The notes below the pieces were generated by a model. It ran no database searches and was not told the DNA's origin. It worked only from the letters and a program-made list of their open reading frames with translations. 50,412 bases of DNA, taken from Rhodospirillaceae bacterium (lineage in GTDB: Bacteria; Pseudomonadota; Alphaproteobacteria; GCA-2721365). Position numbers and translations under genes: made by a program. Positions 40,602 through 49,228 of the stretch are shown here, in pieces. Position 1 is the first letter of the stretch; every line of letters begins with the position of its first letter. The stretch is from positions 1-50,412 of the forward strand of contig PBKC01000034.1 in the NCBI GenBank assembly GCA_002721365.1. The letters are read 5' to 3'.

Positions 40602-41564
40602 ATGCTCGCGCGCCTTTGCCGCACCCTCGCCATCGCCTCCTTTCTGCTTTTCGCCGGGCACGCAATGGCAGGCAACCTGTCGATCGCCACCGGCGGCACC
40701 GCCGGGATGTACTACCCCTATGGCGGAGCGTTGGCGTCGATCTGGTCGAAGACGCTGTCCGACCTGAACGCCCGCGCCGAGGTCACCGGCGGGTCGGTGA
40801 TCAACATGGCTCAGGTCGTCCGCGGCGACAGCGAGGTCGGTTTCAGCATGACAGACGTGGCCCGCGACGCCTTCACCGGCGGCGGCGGCTTTCCCCGCGC
40901 CCTGCCCGTCGCGACGCTGTTCGCCATGTATCCCAACTACCTGCACGCCGTAACGCGCGCCGACTCCGGGATCGCCAAGCCGGAGGACCTCAAAGGCCGC
41001 ACCGTCTCGCTCGGCGCGCCGGGCTCGGGGACGGCGGTAATGGCCGAGGCCGTTCTGGCCGCGGTCGGCGTGACGACCGACGACATGGACGTTCAGCGCC
41101 TGAATTTCGCCGAGACCGCCAACGCCATCCGCAACGGCACCATCGACGCCGGGTTCATCGCCGCCGGCATCAACACCGCCGCGGTGGCCGAACTGGCGGC
41201 AACGCGCGACATCGCCATCGTCTCGTTCTGCTGCGGCGCCATGGACAAGGTCCACGCAGCCAACCCCGCCTACGTCTCGGGCGAAATCCCCGGCGGCGTC
41301 TATATCGGCATCGACGAACCGGTCGAGGTGCCTGCCGTATGGAACGTGGCGATGGTGAACCGCGGCATGGACGACGACATGGCCTACCAGCTCACCAAGG
41401 CCGCCTTCGAGAACCTGGACGAACTTCATAAGGTGAGCCGGGCCGCGCAGGCAACGACCATCGAGAACACGATCGCCCAAGCGGTCGTCCCCATCCATCC
41501 CGGTGCCGCCCGCTATTTCCGCGAACAGGGCTCGGAGGTCCCGGACGAGATGGTGGCGAAGTGA
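40602..41564 (+). CDS. TAXI-type TRAP transporter solute-binding protein
   Basis: ATG 40602 starts a signal peptide (TLAIASFLLFAGHAMA) and then the TAXI hallmark LSIATGGTAGMYYPYGGALA. Also seen: GDSEVGFSMTDVARDAFTG, GRTVSLGAPGSGTAVMAEAV, NGTIDAGFIAAGINTAAV and VVPIHPGAARYFREQG. The 320-residue periplasmic protein delivers ligand to the fused permease encoded 259 nt downstream; TAXI ligands include glutamate and dicarboxylates, but here the ligand is unknown. The frame upstream to 40518 is not counted. Confidence 0.93.
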   Translation: MLARLCRTLAIASFLLFAGHAMAGNLSIATGGTAGMYYPYGGALASIWSKTLSDLNARAEVTGGSVINMAQVVRGDSEVGFSMTDVARDAFTGGGGFPRALPVATLFAMYPNYLHAVTRADSGIAKPEDLKGRTVSLGAPGSGTAVMAEAVLAAVGVTTDDMDVQRLNFAETANAIRNGTIDAGFIAAGINTAAVAELAATRDIAIVSFCCGAMDKVHAANPAYVSGEIPGGVYIGIDEPVEVPAVWNVAMVNRGMDDDMAYQLTKAAFENLDELHKVSRAAQATTIENTIAQAVVPIHPGAARYFREQGSEVPDEMVAK

Positions 41565-41580
41565 CGGCCCTCCTCGCCGC

Positions 41581-41658
41581 CATTGCGAGCCGCAGGCGAA
41601 GCGATCTAGAGGCGGCGGATCTGGATTGCCGCGCAGCCTGCGGCTGCTCGCAATGACG
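41581..41658. repeat. CATTGCGAG-type palindromic dispersed repeat
   Basis: The element begins CATTGCGAGC and ends GCTCGCAATG, with a GCGAAGCGAT-like arm inside. A second copy, with the same ends, lies at 47769-47844. This is a dispersed, imperfectly palindromic extragenic element, not a gene. Confidence 0.7.
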
Positions 41659-41685
41659 GAAACCGGCATCGGGGCCATCGCCTTC

Positions 41686-41795
41686 CCCCCAGTAGGGCGG
41701 AGGGGGATCGGCGAAGGCCATCGCCCGGTTGCCCCCTCTCCGACCCATTGGGGGGGAGAGGGCCGGGGTGAGGTGGGGAGAGCGAGGGCCGCCAA
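41686..41795. repeat. CCTCACCCC-type dispersed repeat, second copy
   Basis: GGCCGGGGTGAGGTGGGGAG (41762-41781) is the reverse complement of the block at about 12750-12770, and a C-rich half (CTTCCCCCC) faces it. It fills the rest of the gap between the TAXI gene and the TRAP permease, so the two must be transcribed through it or separately. Confidence 0.65.
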
Positions 41796-41822
41796 CCCCC
41801 GCTCCGGCATCACACCTCCCCG

Positions 41823-43739
41823 ATGACCGACGCGGGCTCGCCATCGCCTGCGGAGGCCCAGCCACCGCTCGATCGCTGGGTGCTGCGCGCCGCCTTCGCG
41901 GCGGCGGTGGCGTTGTCGGTGTTCCAGCTCTGGCAGTCGGTGACGGCCGACCTCGCGGCGATCTATTTCCGCTCGGCCCACCTCGTCTGGGTGATCGTCC
42001 TGACGATCATGCTGAAGCCGCTGGTCAAGCGAACGGATTCGCCCTGGCATCTGCCCGGACGCGCCATCGACGTCGTTCTGGCGCTGGCCGCGCTTTACTG
42101 CGGCTGGGCGGCGTGGACCTTCGACTACGACGCCATGGGCTTCATGCTGGAGGGTCTGGGAACACCCGACCTCGTTGCCGGCGCGCTGATGATCCTGCTG
42201 GTGCTGGAGGCGCCCCGCCGCACGGTCGGCCCGGCCATGACGCTGATCGGCCTCGGCTTCCTGCTCTATGCGCGCTTCGGCAATGCGCTGCCTGATGCCG
42301 TCGCCCATCGCGGCTTCGACCTGGGACGGATCGTCGAACTGCAGATGTTCAGCCTGGAAGGGATTTTCGGAACACCTTTGGGCGTCGCCGCCGGCGTCGT
42401 GTTCATGTTCGTTCTCCTGGGCGCGCTGCTGGAAGTGACCGGTGCCGGCAACTTCTTCATCGACCTCGCCTATGCTGCGGCGGGACGATATCGCGGCGGA
42501 CCGGCGAAGGCGTCGGTGATCCCCTCGGCGGCGATGGGCTCGATCTCCGGATCGGCGGTCGCCAATACCGTCACCACCGGCGCCTTCACCATCCCGATGA
42601 TGAAGCGCCTGGGCTACCAGCCGCATCAGGCGGCGGGGATCGAAGCGGCCGCCTCGACGGGCGGGCAGATCATGCCGCCGATCATGGGCGCGGGCGCCTT
42701 CCTGATGGCCGAGTACACGGGGATCAGTTACGGCGAGATCGTCCTGGTCTCGATCCTGCCGGCCGTCCTCTACTTCGTCTCGGTGCTGTTGTTCGTGCAT
42801 CTGATGGCCTGCCGCCAGGGACTGAAAGGCATGACCGACCTGCCGCGCGTGCGGGTGACGCTGGCGGGCGGCTATCACTTCCTCATCCCTCTGATCGTCA
42901 TAACCGTGCTGCTGGTGATGAACTATTCGCCGCCGCTGGTGGGAACGATCGGTTGTGGCGCGGCGGTTGGCGCGGCGCTGCTCAGGGTCCATACGCGGGT
43001 CGGGTTCGGCGCCATCCTCAAGGGCCTGGAAACCGGCGCCATGCTGGCGCTTCCCATATCCCTCGCCTGCGCCACCGCCGGCATCGTCGTCGGCGTCATC
43101 GGCCAGACCGGCATCGGGCTCAAATTCTCCGACTTCATCGTTACGCTGTCGGGCGGGCATCTGTGGCTGGCGCTGATCCTGATCGCCCTCGCCTCGCTGG
43201 TGCTCGGGATGGGGCTGCCGGTGACCGCCGCCTATATCGTCGTCGCGGTGCTGTCGGCTCCGGCGCTGACCGACATGGGCCTCTCCCTGCTGGTCGCCCA
43301 TATGATCGTGTTCTGGCTGTCGCAGGATTCCAACGTCACGCCGCCGATCGCCCTTGCCGCATATGCCGGAGCCGGAGTCGCCGGCGCCTCGCCGATGCGG
43401 TCGGGGCTGACGGCGTGGAAGGTGGCGAAGGGCCTCTACATCATCCCGCTGATGATGGCCTACACGGACCTTCTCACCGGCGACACGGTGATGATGGCGT
43501 GGGCCACCCTGCTCACCCTCGCCGCGTTGATAAGCTTCTCCTGCGCCATCGAAGGCTGGATCTTCGTGCCCACCTCGTTGGTCGAGCGCGTCCTGCTGGC
43601 GGTCGCCGGGCCGTTCTTCCTGTTCCGCCATCCGGCCATCGACATCGCCGGCGAGCCGATATCGATCCCATCGCTCATCGGCCTCGTCCTGCTCGCCCTC
43701 GCCCTCATGTCCAACCGCAGGAGGATGCTTCGTGCGTAG
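41823..43739 (+). CDS. TRAP transporter permease, fused 4TM/12TM type
   Basis: The 638-residue membrane protein fuses the small DctQ-like domain (about residues 20-150) to the large DctM-like domain, the form that pairs with TAXI binding proteins. Seen in the large domain: SVIPSAAMGSISGSAVANTV, TTGAFTIPMMKRLGY, AASTGGQIMPPIMGAGAF and SLVLGMGLPVTAAYIVVAVL. It imports organic acids with Na+ or H+. The nearby Mrp antiporter could supply the sodium gradient. The stop overlaps the next start by 8 nt. Confidence 0.94.
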   Translation: MTDAGSPSPAEAQPPLDRWVLRAAFAAAVALSVFQLWQSVTADLAAIYFRSAHLVWVIVLTIMLKPLVKRTDSPWHLPGRAIDVVLALAALYCGWAAWTFDYDAMGFMLEGLGTPDLVAGALMILLVLEAPRRTVGPAMTLIGLGFLLYARFGNALPDAVAHRGFDLGRIVELQMFSLEGIFGTPLGVAAGVVFMFVLLGALLEVTGAGNFFIDLAYAAAGRYRGGPAKASVIPSAAMGSISGSAVANTVTTGAFTIPMMKRLGYQPHQAAGIEAAASTGGQIMPPIMGAGAFLMAEYTGISYGEIVLVSILPAVLYFVSVLLFVHLMACRQGLKGMTDLPRVRVTLAGGYHFLIPLIVITVLLVMNYSPPLVGTIGCGAAVGAALLRVHTRVGFGAILKGLETGAMLALPISLACATAGIVVGVIGQTGIGLKFSDFIVTLSGGHLWLALILIALASLVLGMGLPVTAAYIVVAVLSAPALTDMGLSLLVAHMIVFWLSQDSNVTPPIALAAYAGAGVAGASPMRSGLTAWKVAKGLYIIPLMMAYTDLLTGDTVMMAWATLLTLAALISFSCAIEGWIFVPTSLVERVLLAVAGPFFLFRHPAIDIAGEPISIPSLIGLVLLALALMSNRRRMLRA

Positions 43740-44685
43740 AGCGGCAACCTGCCTTCTTCTTTGTCTCCTCGCACCGGTGCTGATGGGGGCGGGCGGGCCT
43801 TGGACTTCCCCCCACAACCGCGACCATCCGCTCGCCGGCCGTATCTGGAGCACCGAAGCCGGGGACTTCGTTTCCGAGGAGACACTGGTCGCCACCCTGT
43901 CGAAAGCCGATTTCGTCCTTCTCGGCGAACGGCACGACAATCCCGACCATCACCGCCTGCAGGCCCGCATGGTCGGCGCACTGGCCGCAGCCGGACGCCA
44001 GCCGGCCGTGGCGTTCGAGATGATCGCGACCGACCGACAGCCGGCCCTGGACTCGGCGCTGGATACCCCCTTGCCGACTGCCGCCGCCATTGCCGAAGCG
44101 GTGGCGTGGAGCGAAAGCGGCTGGCCGGACTTCGCGATGTACGCGCCGATCTTCGAAACGGCGCTCGCTTCGCGCCTCCCCCTCGTCGCCGCCGCGTCGG
44201 CGCGAGAAGAGATGCGCGATCTCACCAAGGCGGCGCTCACCGCGGACTTCTCGCTCGGCCCCTGGCTTGAAGGCTCGAAACCACTATCCGACACGGCTTA
44301 CGAGGACCTGGCGAAAGAGCTGGTCTCTTCCCATTGCAGCGACCGGCGCACGCCACACACCGATGCGATGGCGATGGTCCAGCAAGCGAAGGACGCGCGC
44401 ATGGCGGCGCGGATGATCGCCGGCGGGGCGAAGGGCGCCGTGCTGATCGCGGGCACCGGCCATATCCGGAACGACCGCGGCGTACCCTGGCATTTGCGGG
44501 CGCTCGCCCCCGATGCCCGCATCGCCACTCTGGCTTTCATGGACGTCGCGGCGGGGGACGACGAGCCCGGCGACTATCTCACCGCCTTCGATTACGTCTG
44601 GTTCACCCCGGCGATCGACGTCGAGGACCCGTGCGAGCGTTTCCGCGAACAGCTGGAGAAAATGCACGAGAAGGCGGCGGAGTAG
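43732..44685 (+). CDS. ChaN-like (haem/iron-regulated lipoprotein family) protein
   Basis: AGGAGG and an 8-nt overlap with the TRAP permease fix the GTG at 43732. The 317-residue exported protein has a signal peptide (TCLLLCLLAPVLMGAGG, lipobox-like but without a clear +1 Cys), then the ChaN/DUF399 pattern ADFVLLGERHDNPDHHRLQA and AVAFEMIATDRQ, and later GAVLIAGTGHIRNDRGVP. The family binds haem, and members lie in iron-uptake operons; here the partner is a TRAP operon. Confidence 0.85.
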   Translation: MRRAATCLLLCLLAPVLMGAGGPWTSPHNRDHPLAGRIWSTEAGDFVSEETLVATLSKADFVLLGERHDNPDHHRLQARMVGALAAAGRQPAVAFEMIATDRQPALDSALDTPLPTAAAIAEAVAWSESGWPDFAMYAPIFETALASRLPLVAAASAREEMRDLTKAALTADFSLGPWLEGSKPLSDTAYEDLAKELVSSHCSDRRTPHTDAMAMVQQAKDARMAARMIAGGAKGAVLIAGTGHIRNDRGVPWHLRALAPDARIATLAFMDVAAGDDEPGDYLTAFDYVWFTPAIDVEDPCERFREQLEKMHEKAAE

Positions 44686-44699
44686 GAAACCTTCTCGAA

Positions 44700-44775
44700 C
44701 CGTCGCCCCCGCGGAGGCGGGGGCCCGACAAGCGGCACGGCCGGTGGGTTCCCGCCTGCGCGGGAGCGACGACGA
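44700..44775. repeat. Palindromic extragenic repeat, CCCGC-GCGGG family (second copy)
   Basis: GCCCCCGCGGAGGCGGGGGC and TTCCCGCCTGCGCGGGAGCG form two palindromes separated by about 20 nt. The layout matches 31150-31232 and 47590-47705. It lies between two convergent genes and may help termination. Confidence 0.65.
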
Positions 44776-44788
44776 TATTGATGCTGCC

Positions 44789-45349
44789 TCAGGCCTTCCG
44801 CATCCCAGGCACCCATTTGTTGACCGGTTTGCCCCGGTGATATTTGGGGATGCGTACCGGTGTCCCGTCCTCGTCGCCGATCGCGCCGCGCGGCTGCTCG
44901 CCCTTGGGGATCACGCGGGGGCCGGACTTTTCCAGCGAGAAGTGGTTGAACATCGTTGCGGTCGAGATTTCGGTATTGGGCGTCCCCATCGCCTGCGCGA
45001 CCGGTTTGCTGCGGAGCACGAGGTCGTCGAGCGCCTGCTCGCTCTGATGGCCGAAGGCCTGCCACACGCCTTTCAGGAAATCGACGATCGGCGGGCGGGG
45101 AACGATAGTCTCGATCGTCGTCACCCCGGCGGCGAAGGTGCGGTGGACGTTGGGCTCGATCGGCCCCACCTCGCTCGAGACGAAGATCGCCGGCATCAGC
45201 TTCTCGCCACGGGTCGACGCCGCGAAATAGGCCTGGGCGAGAAACAGCAGCCGCTGAAGCTTCAGTGGCGGAATGATCAGGTTCTCGCGCTGCGCCTGAT
45301 CGAGAAACCAGTACGCGACGTCGAAGGCGGAGGGTACGGCTGTCGGCAT
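44789..45349 (-). CDS. Panacea-domain (DUF4065, SocA-like) protein
   Basis: I choose the ATG at 45349 (186 residues), with GGGAG upstream; the frame is open to 45424. The opening AFDVAYWFLDQAQRENLIIP, then LKLQRLLFLAQAYFAA, is the Panacea/DUF4065 signature, followed by IFVSSEVGPIEPNVHRTF. Panacea proteins neutralise diverse toxins in toxin-antitoxin pairs; Caulobacter SocA is a ClpXP adaptor for toxin SocB. No toxin-like gene is adjacent: the next gene on either side is metabolic. The last 35 residues (GTPVRIPKYHRGKPVNKWVP) are a basic tail. It may act as an orphan adaptor. Confidence 0.8.
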   Translation of the reverse strand: MPTAVPSAFDVAYWFLDQAQRENLIIPPLKLQRLLFLAQAYFAASTRGEKLMPAIFVSSEVGPIEPNVHRTFAAGVTTIETIVPRPPIVDFLKGVWQAFGHQSEQALDDLVLRSKPVAQAMGTPNTEISTATMFNHFSLEKSGPRVIPKGEQPRGAIGDEDGTPVRIPKYHRGKPVNKWVPGMRKA

Positions 45350-45495
45350 GGCACTACTCCCTGGCCGAAGCCATGATACTTGAGGTCGTGGCGCGAATCG
45401 AGCGGTGGGACCCGACCCTCTCAACGTTGTCAGGTTGGGCGAATTCCCCCACTATGCGCGCCCAATCGGCCCGCTTCAGCAATCGGTAGGATGCC

Positions 45496-46674
45496 ATGGA
45501 TTTCACCCTCAATAAGGACATCGTCCTGCCCGCAGACGGCTGCAACGGCGTTCTGATCGGACGCGCCTGGGTGCCGGGCGATCCCGGCGGCCCCAGCGTC
45601 GTGATCCTCGCCGAGCACGGCGTCTACGACATCACCGGACGCTGGCCGACGGTGTCGATGCTGCTGGAGGCCGAGGACCCGGTCGTCGCCGCGGTCACCG
45701 CCGACATGGTGCGGCTGGGCTCGATAGACGCCCTGCTGGCCAATTCCATCGCCGGCCATTGCGACCCGAGCAAGCCCTACTTCCTGGCGCCGATCGACCT
45801 GCAGGCGGTGAAGGCCGCCGGCGTGACCTTCGTCGACAGCCTGATGGAGCGGGTGATCGAGGAGCACGCCAAGGGCGACGCCGGTGCCGCCGAGGAAATC
45901 CGCAACACCATCGGCCGCGAGATCGGCACCGACATCGCCGGCATCCGCCCCGGTTCCGAGGAAGCGGCCAAGCTCAAGCAGGCCCTGATCGATCGCGGGC
46001 TGTGGTCGCAGTACCTGGAGGTCGGCATCGGCCCCGACGCCGAGGTCTTCACCAAGGCCCAGCCGATGGCGGCGGTAGGTATCGGCGCCGAGATCGGCAT
46101 CCCGTCGCATTCGACCTGGAACAATCCCGAGCCCGAAGCAGTGGTCGTCGTCAACAGCCGCGGCGAGGCGGTCGGCGCGACGCTCGGCAACGACGTCAAT
46201 CTGCGCGACGTCGAGGGACGCAGCGCCCTGCTGCTCGGCAAGGCCAAGGACAACAATGCTTCCTGCGCGGTCGGGCCATTCATCCGCCTGTTCGACCAGA
46301 CTTTCGACTTCGACGATCTGCGCGGCATCGACATCAGCCTCGCGGTCGAGGGCGACGACGGGTTCAGCCTGATGGGGTCGAGCTCAATGAGCCAGATCAG
46401 CCGCGATCCGCTGGACCTGGTCCGGCAAACGATCAGCAACACCCACCAGTATCCCGACGGCTTCGTCCTGTTCACCGGCACGATGTTCGCCCCGACCAAG
46501 GACCGTGGAGAGCCGGGACGCGGCTTCACCCATAAGGCCGGGGACCTGGTGATCATCGCCTCGCCGGCGCTCGGGGCGCTGGTCAACAGGGTCAACCACT
46601 GCGAGAGCATCACGCCGTGGACCTTCGGCTCCGGTGCGCTGCTGAAGAATCTCAGCGCGCGCGGGGTGCTGTAA
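45496..46674 (+). CDS. Fumarylacetoacetate-hydrolase family enzyme
   Basis: The 392-residue protein has the FAH fold in its C-terminal two thirds: EVGIGPDAEVFTKAQPMAAV, GIGAEIGIPSHSTWNNPEPE (metal-binding Glu pair), GNDVNLRDVEGRSALLLGKA (metal Asp region) and AVGPFIRLFDQ. FAH-family enzymes split or dehydrate 2-keto acids; long members include 2-keto-3-deoxy-sugar-acid dehydratases. The substrate is not decided by the neighbours. No convincing ATG lies upstream of 45496. Confidence 0.88.
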   Translation: MDFTLNKDIVLPADGCNGVLIGRAWVPGDPGGPSVVILAEHGVYDITGRWPTVSMLLEAEDPVVAAVTADMVRLGSIDALLANSIAGHCDPSKPYFLAPIDLQAVKAAGVTFVDSLMERVIEEHAKGDAGAAEEIRNTIGREIGTDIAGIRPGSEEAAKLKQALIDRGLWSQYLEVGIGPDAEVFTKAQPMAAVGIGAEIGIPSHSTWNNPEPEAVVVVNSRGEAVGATLGNDVNLRDVEGRSALLLGKAKDNNASCAVGPFIRLFDQTFDFDDLRGIDISLAVEGDDGFSLMGSSSMSQISRDPLDLVRQTISNTHQYPDGFVLFTGTMFAPTKDRGEPGRGFTHKAGDLVIIASPALGALVNRVNHCESITPWTFGSGALLKNLSARGVL

Positions 46675-46815
46675 GCCGTCCACGCCTTGTCACGATCCCG
46701 TGCGTCCGCCCCGCGCGGCCGCCGCCTTGCCTTGTGCGGCCGGCGTTCAATGGGCATGTTAGCCGTGAACCAACGCGTCGCGTCTTGCGACCACCCGTAC
46801 ATGAAGGGGATGAAG

Positions 46816-47553
46816 ATGCCGGGAGTCGGGATCGGCCGTGTCGTCGCGGCCTGCATGATGGTGGGCCTTTTGGCCTTCGCGCCGCGGATCGCTGCCGCGG
46901 AGGACCTGTCGAAGGACCAGATCGAGGAGATGATCCACCTGTACATCCTCGACCATCCGGAGGTCATCCTCGATTCCGTCCGCGCCTACAGCGAAAAGCA
47001 GGAAGCGGCCGCCAAGGGCAAGGTGAAGGAGCGGCTGGTGGCCTTGCGCGACCAGCTCCACACGGGCCCGAGCGCCGGCAATCCCGACGCCGACGTGACG
47101 ATGGTCGAGTTCTTCGACTACCGCTGCGGCTACTGCAAGAAGTCGCTGCCGACGGTGGTCGAGATGCTGGAGAAGGACCCCAACCTCCGCATCGTCTTCA
47201 AGGACTACCCGATCCTGTCGCCTGAGTCGAAGGCGGCGGCCAAGGCCGCCATCGCCGCCGACAAGCAGGGCAAGTATTTCGAGATGCACAACGCCCTGAT
47301 GGCATCGCGCGGCAGCTTCACGGATGAGCAGATCATGGAGATCGCCGCCGAGGTCGGGCTCGACACCGACAAGCTCGCCGCCGACATGAACTCGCCGGAG
47401 ACCGAGGCGATTCTGGCCGAGAACATGGCGCTTGCCGGAGAGCTCGGCATCAACGGCACGCCGACCTTCATCGTCCACGACACCCTGGTGCCGGGCGCCA
47501 TGGACATCGAGACGATGAAGCACGTGATCGAGGAAGCACGGGCCAACAGCTAG
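46816..47553 (+). CDS. DsbA-family thiol:disulfide oxidoreductase
   Basis: Three in-frame ATGs occur (46801, 46810, 46816); I choose 46816 because AAGGGG lies 6 nt upstream. The 245-residue protein has a signal peptide (VVAACMMVGLLAFAPRIAAA), a helical N-terminal segment (QIEEMIHLYILDHPEVILDS) as in Com1/ScsC-like proteins, then the thioredoxin-fold active site FFDYRCGYCKKS (Cys104, Cys107) and the cis-Pro loop INGTPTFIVHD. It forms or shuffles disulfides in the periplasm. It appears to be a single-gene unit. Confidence 0.92.
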   Translation: MPGVGIGRVVAACMMVGLLAFAPRIAAAEDLSKDQIEEMIHLYILDHPEVILDSVRAYSEKQEAAAKGKVKERLVALRDQLHTGPSAGNPDADVTMVEFFDYRCGYCKKSLPTVVEMLEKDPNLRIVFKDYPILSPESKAAAKAAIAADKQGKYFEMHNALMASRGSFTDEQIMEIAAEVGLDTDKLAADMNSPETEAILAENMALAGELGINGTPTFIVHDTLVPGAMDIETMKHVIEEARANS

Positions 47554-47589
47554 GCCGGCCCGCTTTCCACACCCTGCTACACCCCTCCG

Positions 47590-47705
47590 TCATGCCCGCG
47601 CAGGCGGGCATGCAGGGGCCTGGCGTTAACGTATCGGGGCCCTCGCTTACGGCCATGGGTTCCCGCCACCCGCCTTCGCGGGCGCGGGCTTCGCAGGAAC
47701 GACGA
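47590..47705. repeat. Palindromic extragenic repeat, CCCGC-GCGGG family (third copy)
   Basis: CATGCCCGCGCAGGCGGGCATG (split here as CATGCCCGCGC and AGGCGGGCATG) is a perfect palindrome, followed by a spacer and CCGCCTTCGCGGGCGCGGG. The layout matches 31150-31232 and 44700-44775. Together with the next repeat it fills the 304-bp gap between the DsbA-like gene and the convergent oxidoreductase; no gene is seen there. Confidence 0.65.
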
Positions 47706-47768
47706 AAGGGACGAGGATGCTGTCCGAAGACAGCGCCCCGAGCCTCAGCGCCTCAGCCGAACCGACGT

Positions 47769-47844
47769 CATTGCGAGGAGCATGGCGACGAAGCAATCCA
47801 GTCCGACAGCCGGTGCTGGATTGCTTCGCCTACGGCTCGCAATG
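47769..47844. repeat. CATTGCGAG-type palindromic dispersed repeat, second copy
   Basis: It begins CATTGCGAG and ends CTCGCAATG, with inner arms CGAAGCAATCCAG and CTGGATTGCTTCG that pair perfectly. It shares its ends with 41581-41658. Confidence 0.75.
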
Positions 47845-47857
47845 CCGGCGGGGGACT

Positions 47858-48871
47858 TTAGACCTCGGCGACCTTCACCAGCAGCTTGCCGAAGTTCTTG
47901 CCTTCCATCATGCCGATGAAGGCCTTGGGCGCGTTCTCCAGCCCGTCCACCACGTCCTCGCGGTATTTGATCCGCCCGTCCTTGATCCAGCCGGCGATCC
48001 GCTTCATGCCCTGCTCGTAGCGGTCCGCGAACTGGAACACCAGGAAGCCTTCCATCCGCGCCTGATTGACCAACAGGAAGCGGAGGTTGCGTGGCCCGAG
48101 ATCGGGCTTGTCGAGATTGTACTGCGAGATCTGGCCGCAGATGACGACGCGGGCGAACTTGGCGAGGTTCTTCAGCACCGCCTCGGTGATCGTGCCGCCG
48201 ACATTGTCGAAATAGACGTCGACGCCGTCCGGGCAGTGGCGGGCGATCGCGGCCTCGACATCCTCGCCCTTATAGTCGATGGCCGCATCGAAGCCGAGCT
48301 CGTCGCGGATATAGGCGCACTTGTCCGCACCGCCGGCGATACCGACAGCGCGACAGCCCATGATCCGGGCGATCTGCCCGACGAGCTGGCCGACGGCACC
48401 CGAAGCGGCCGAGATGACGACCGTATCGCCCGGCCGCGGCAGGCCGATCTCGAGGAAGCCGAAATAGGCGGTCATGCCCGGCATGCCGAGGATACCGAGC
48501 GCGGTCTGCAAGGGTGCCAGGTCCGGATCCACCTTGCGGATATCGTTCCCGTCCGAGATCGCCCAGCTTTGCCAGCCGAGCCAGCCTTCGACGAAGTCGC
48601 CGGCCTTGAACTTCGGGTTGTTGCTCTGCTCGACCCGGCCGACGATGCCGCCGGTGATGACGCCGCCGATATCCACCGGCGTGGCATAGGACTTGGCGGC
48701 GCTCATCCGACCGCGCTGATAGGGGTCGAGCGACAGCCACAGGGTGCGGATCAGCACCTGGCCGGGGCCGGGATCGGCCACCGGCTCCTCGACCATCGCG
48801 AAATCCGACTCCTTGGGATAGCCGACAGGCCGTGCGGCCAAGGTTATCTTACGGTTCGTGGCATTCGCCAT
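47858..48871 (-). CDS. Zinc-free MDR oxidoreductase (CurA/leukotriene-B4-dehydrogenase type)
   Basis: ATG 48871 follows GAGGAGGGG. The 337-residue protein is a medium-chain reductase: LSLDPYQRGRMSAAKSYATP (family signature near the N-terminus), GMPGMTAYFGFLEIG, the NADPH loop VISAASGAVGQLVGQIARIM, YFDNVGGTITEAVL, GQISQYN and a late YREDVVDGLENAPKAFIGMM. No zinc-ligand Cys or His pattern is present. The family reduces alkenals, enones or prostaglandins with NADPH. Confidence 0.93.
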   Translation of the reverse strand: MANATNRKITLAARPVGYPKESDFAMVEEPVADPGPGQVLIRTLWLSLDPYQRGRMSAAKSYATPVDIGGVITGGIVGRVEQSNNPKFKAGDFVEGWLGWQSWAISDGNDIRKVDPDLAPLQTALGILGMPGMTAYFGFLEIGLPRPGDTVVISAASGAVGQLVGQIARIMGCRAVGIAGGADKCAYIRDELGFDAAIDYKGEDVEAAIARHCPDGVDVYFDNVGGTITEAVLKNLAKFARVVICGQISQYNLDKPDLGPRNLRFLLVNQARMEGFLVFQFADRYEQGMKRIAGWIKDGRIKYREDVVDGLENAPKAFIGMMEGKNFGKLLVKVAEV

Positions 48872-48893
48872 CGTGGCTTTCCCCTCCTCGCGA

Positions 48894-49202
48894 TCAGTTC
48901 TTGATGAAGCATTGCGGCTTGCGGGTCGCAAGCAGCGGTGCGGCGCAGACGATCGTCACGGCCTCCGCCTCGGCGCCCTTGCAGGCGCCCGTCCAGACCT
49001 GCACCACCATGTCGTTGGTGGGCATCTTGTCGAGTTCCTGGATATGCGTCATCACCTTGTCCGCATCCTCGCAACCGTCGACGAACTCTCGCGCCGCGAT
49101 CTCGAACCGTGACGGTCCTTCCTCGTCGGCGGCCCAGGCCGCGGCGACCGGCGCGGCGCACAAAGCCGCCAGCATGCCGAGGCGTGTCAGTCTCACCGTC
49201 AT
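48894..49202 (-). CDS. Small exported Cys-containing protein
   Basis: The 102-residue product has a signal peptide (LGMLAALCAAPVAAAWA-ADE) and a mature domain of about 77 residues with cysteines in FVDGCEDADKVM, WTGACKGAEAEA, VTIVCAAP and KPQCFIKN, enough for two disulfides. No family recognised. It starts 26 nt after the metallophosphoesterase gene ends and precedes the MDR gene by 22 nt, so all three may be one transcript. Confidence 0.7.
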   Translation of the reverse strand: MTVRLTRLGMLAALCAAPVAAAWAADEEGPSRFEIAAREFVDGCEDADKVMTHIQELDKMPTNDMVVQVWTGACKGAEAEAVTIVCAAPLLATRKPQCFIKN

Positions 49203-49228
49203 TGCCGTTCCCTCCCTTTGTCGTCGTT

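Noticed and set aside
40266..43940. A 1224-codon open frame on the minus strand
   Set aside because: It is antisense to the TAXI, TRAP and ChaN-like genes, which have clear family motifs. Its translation is Arg/Gly/His-rich with no domain, a common shadow in GC-rich DNA.
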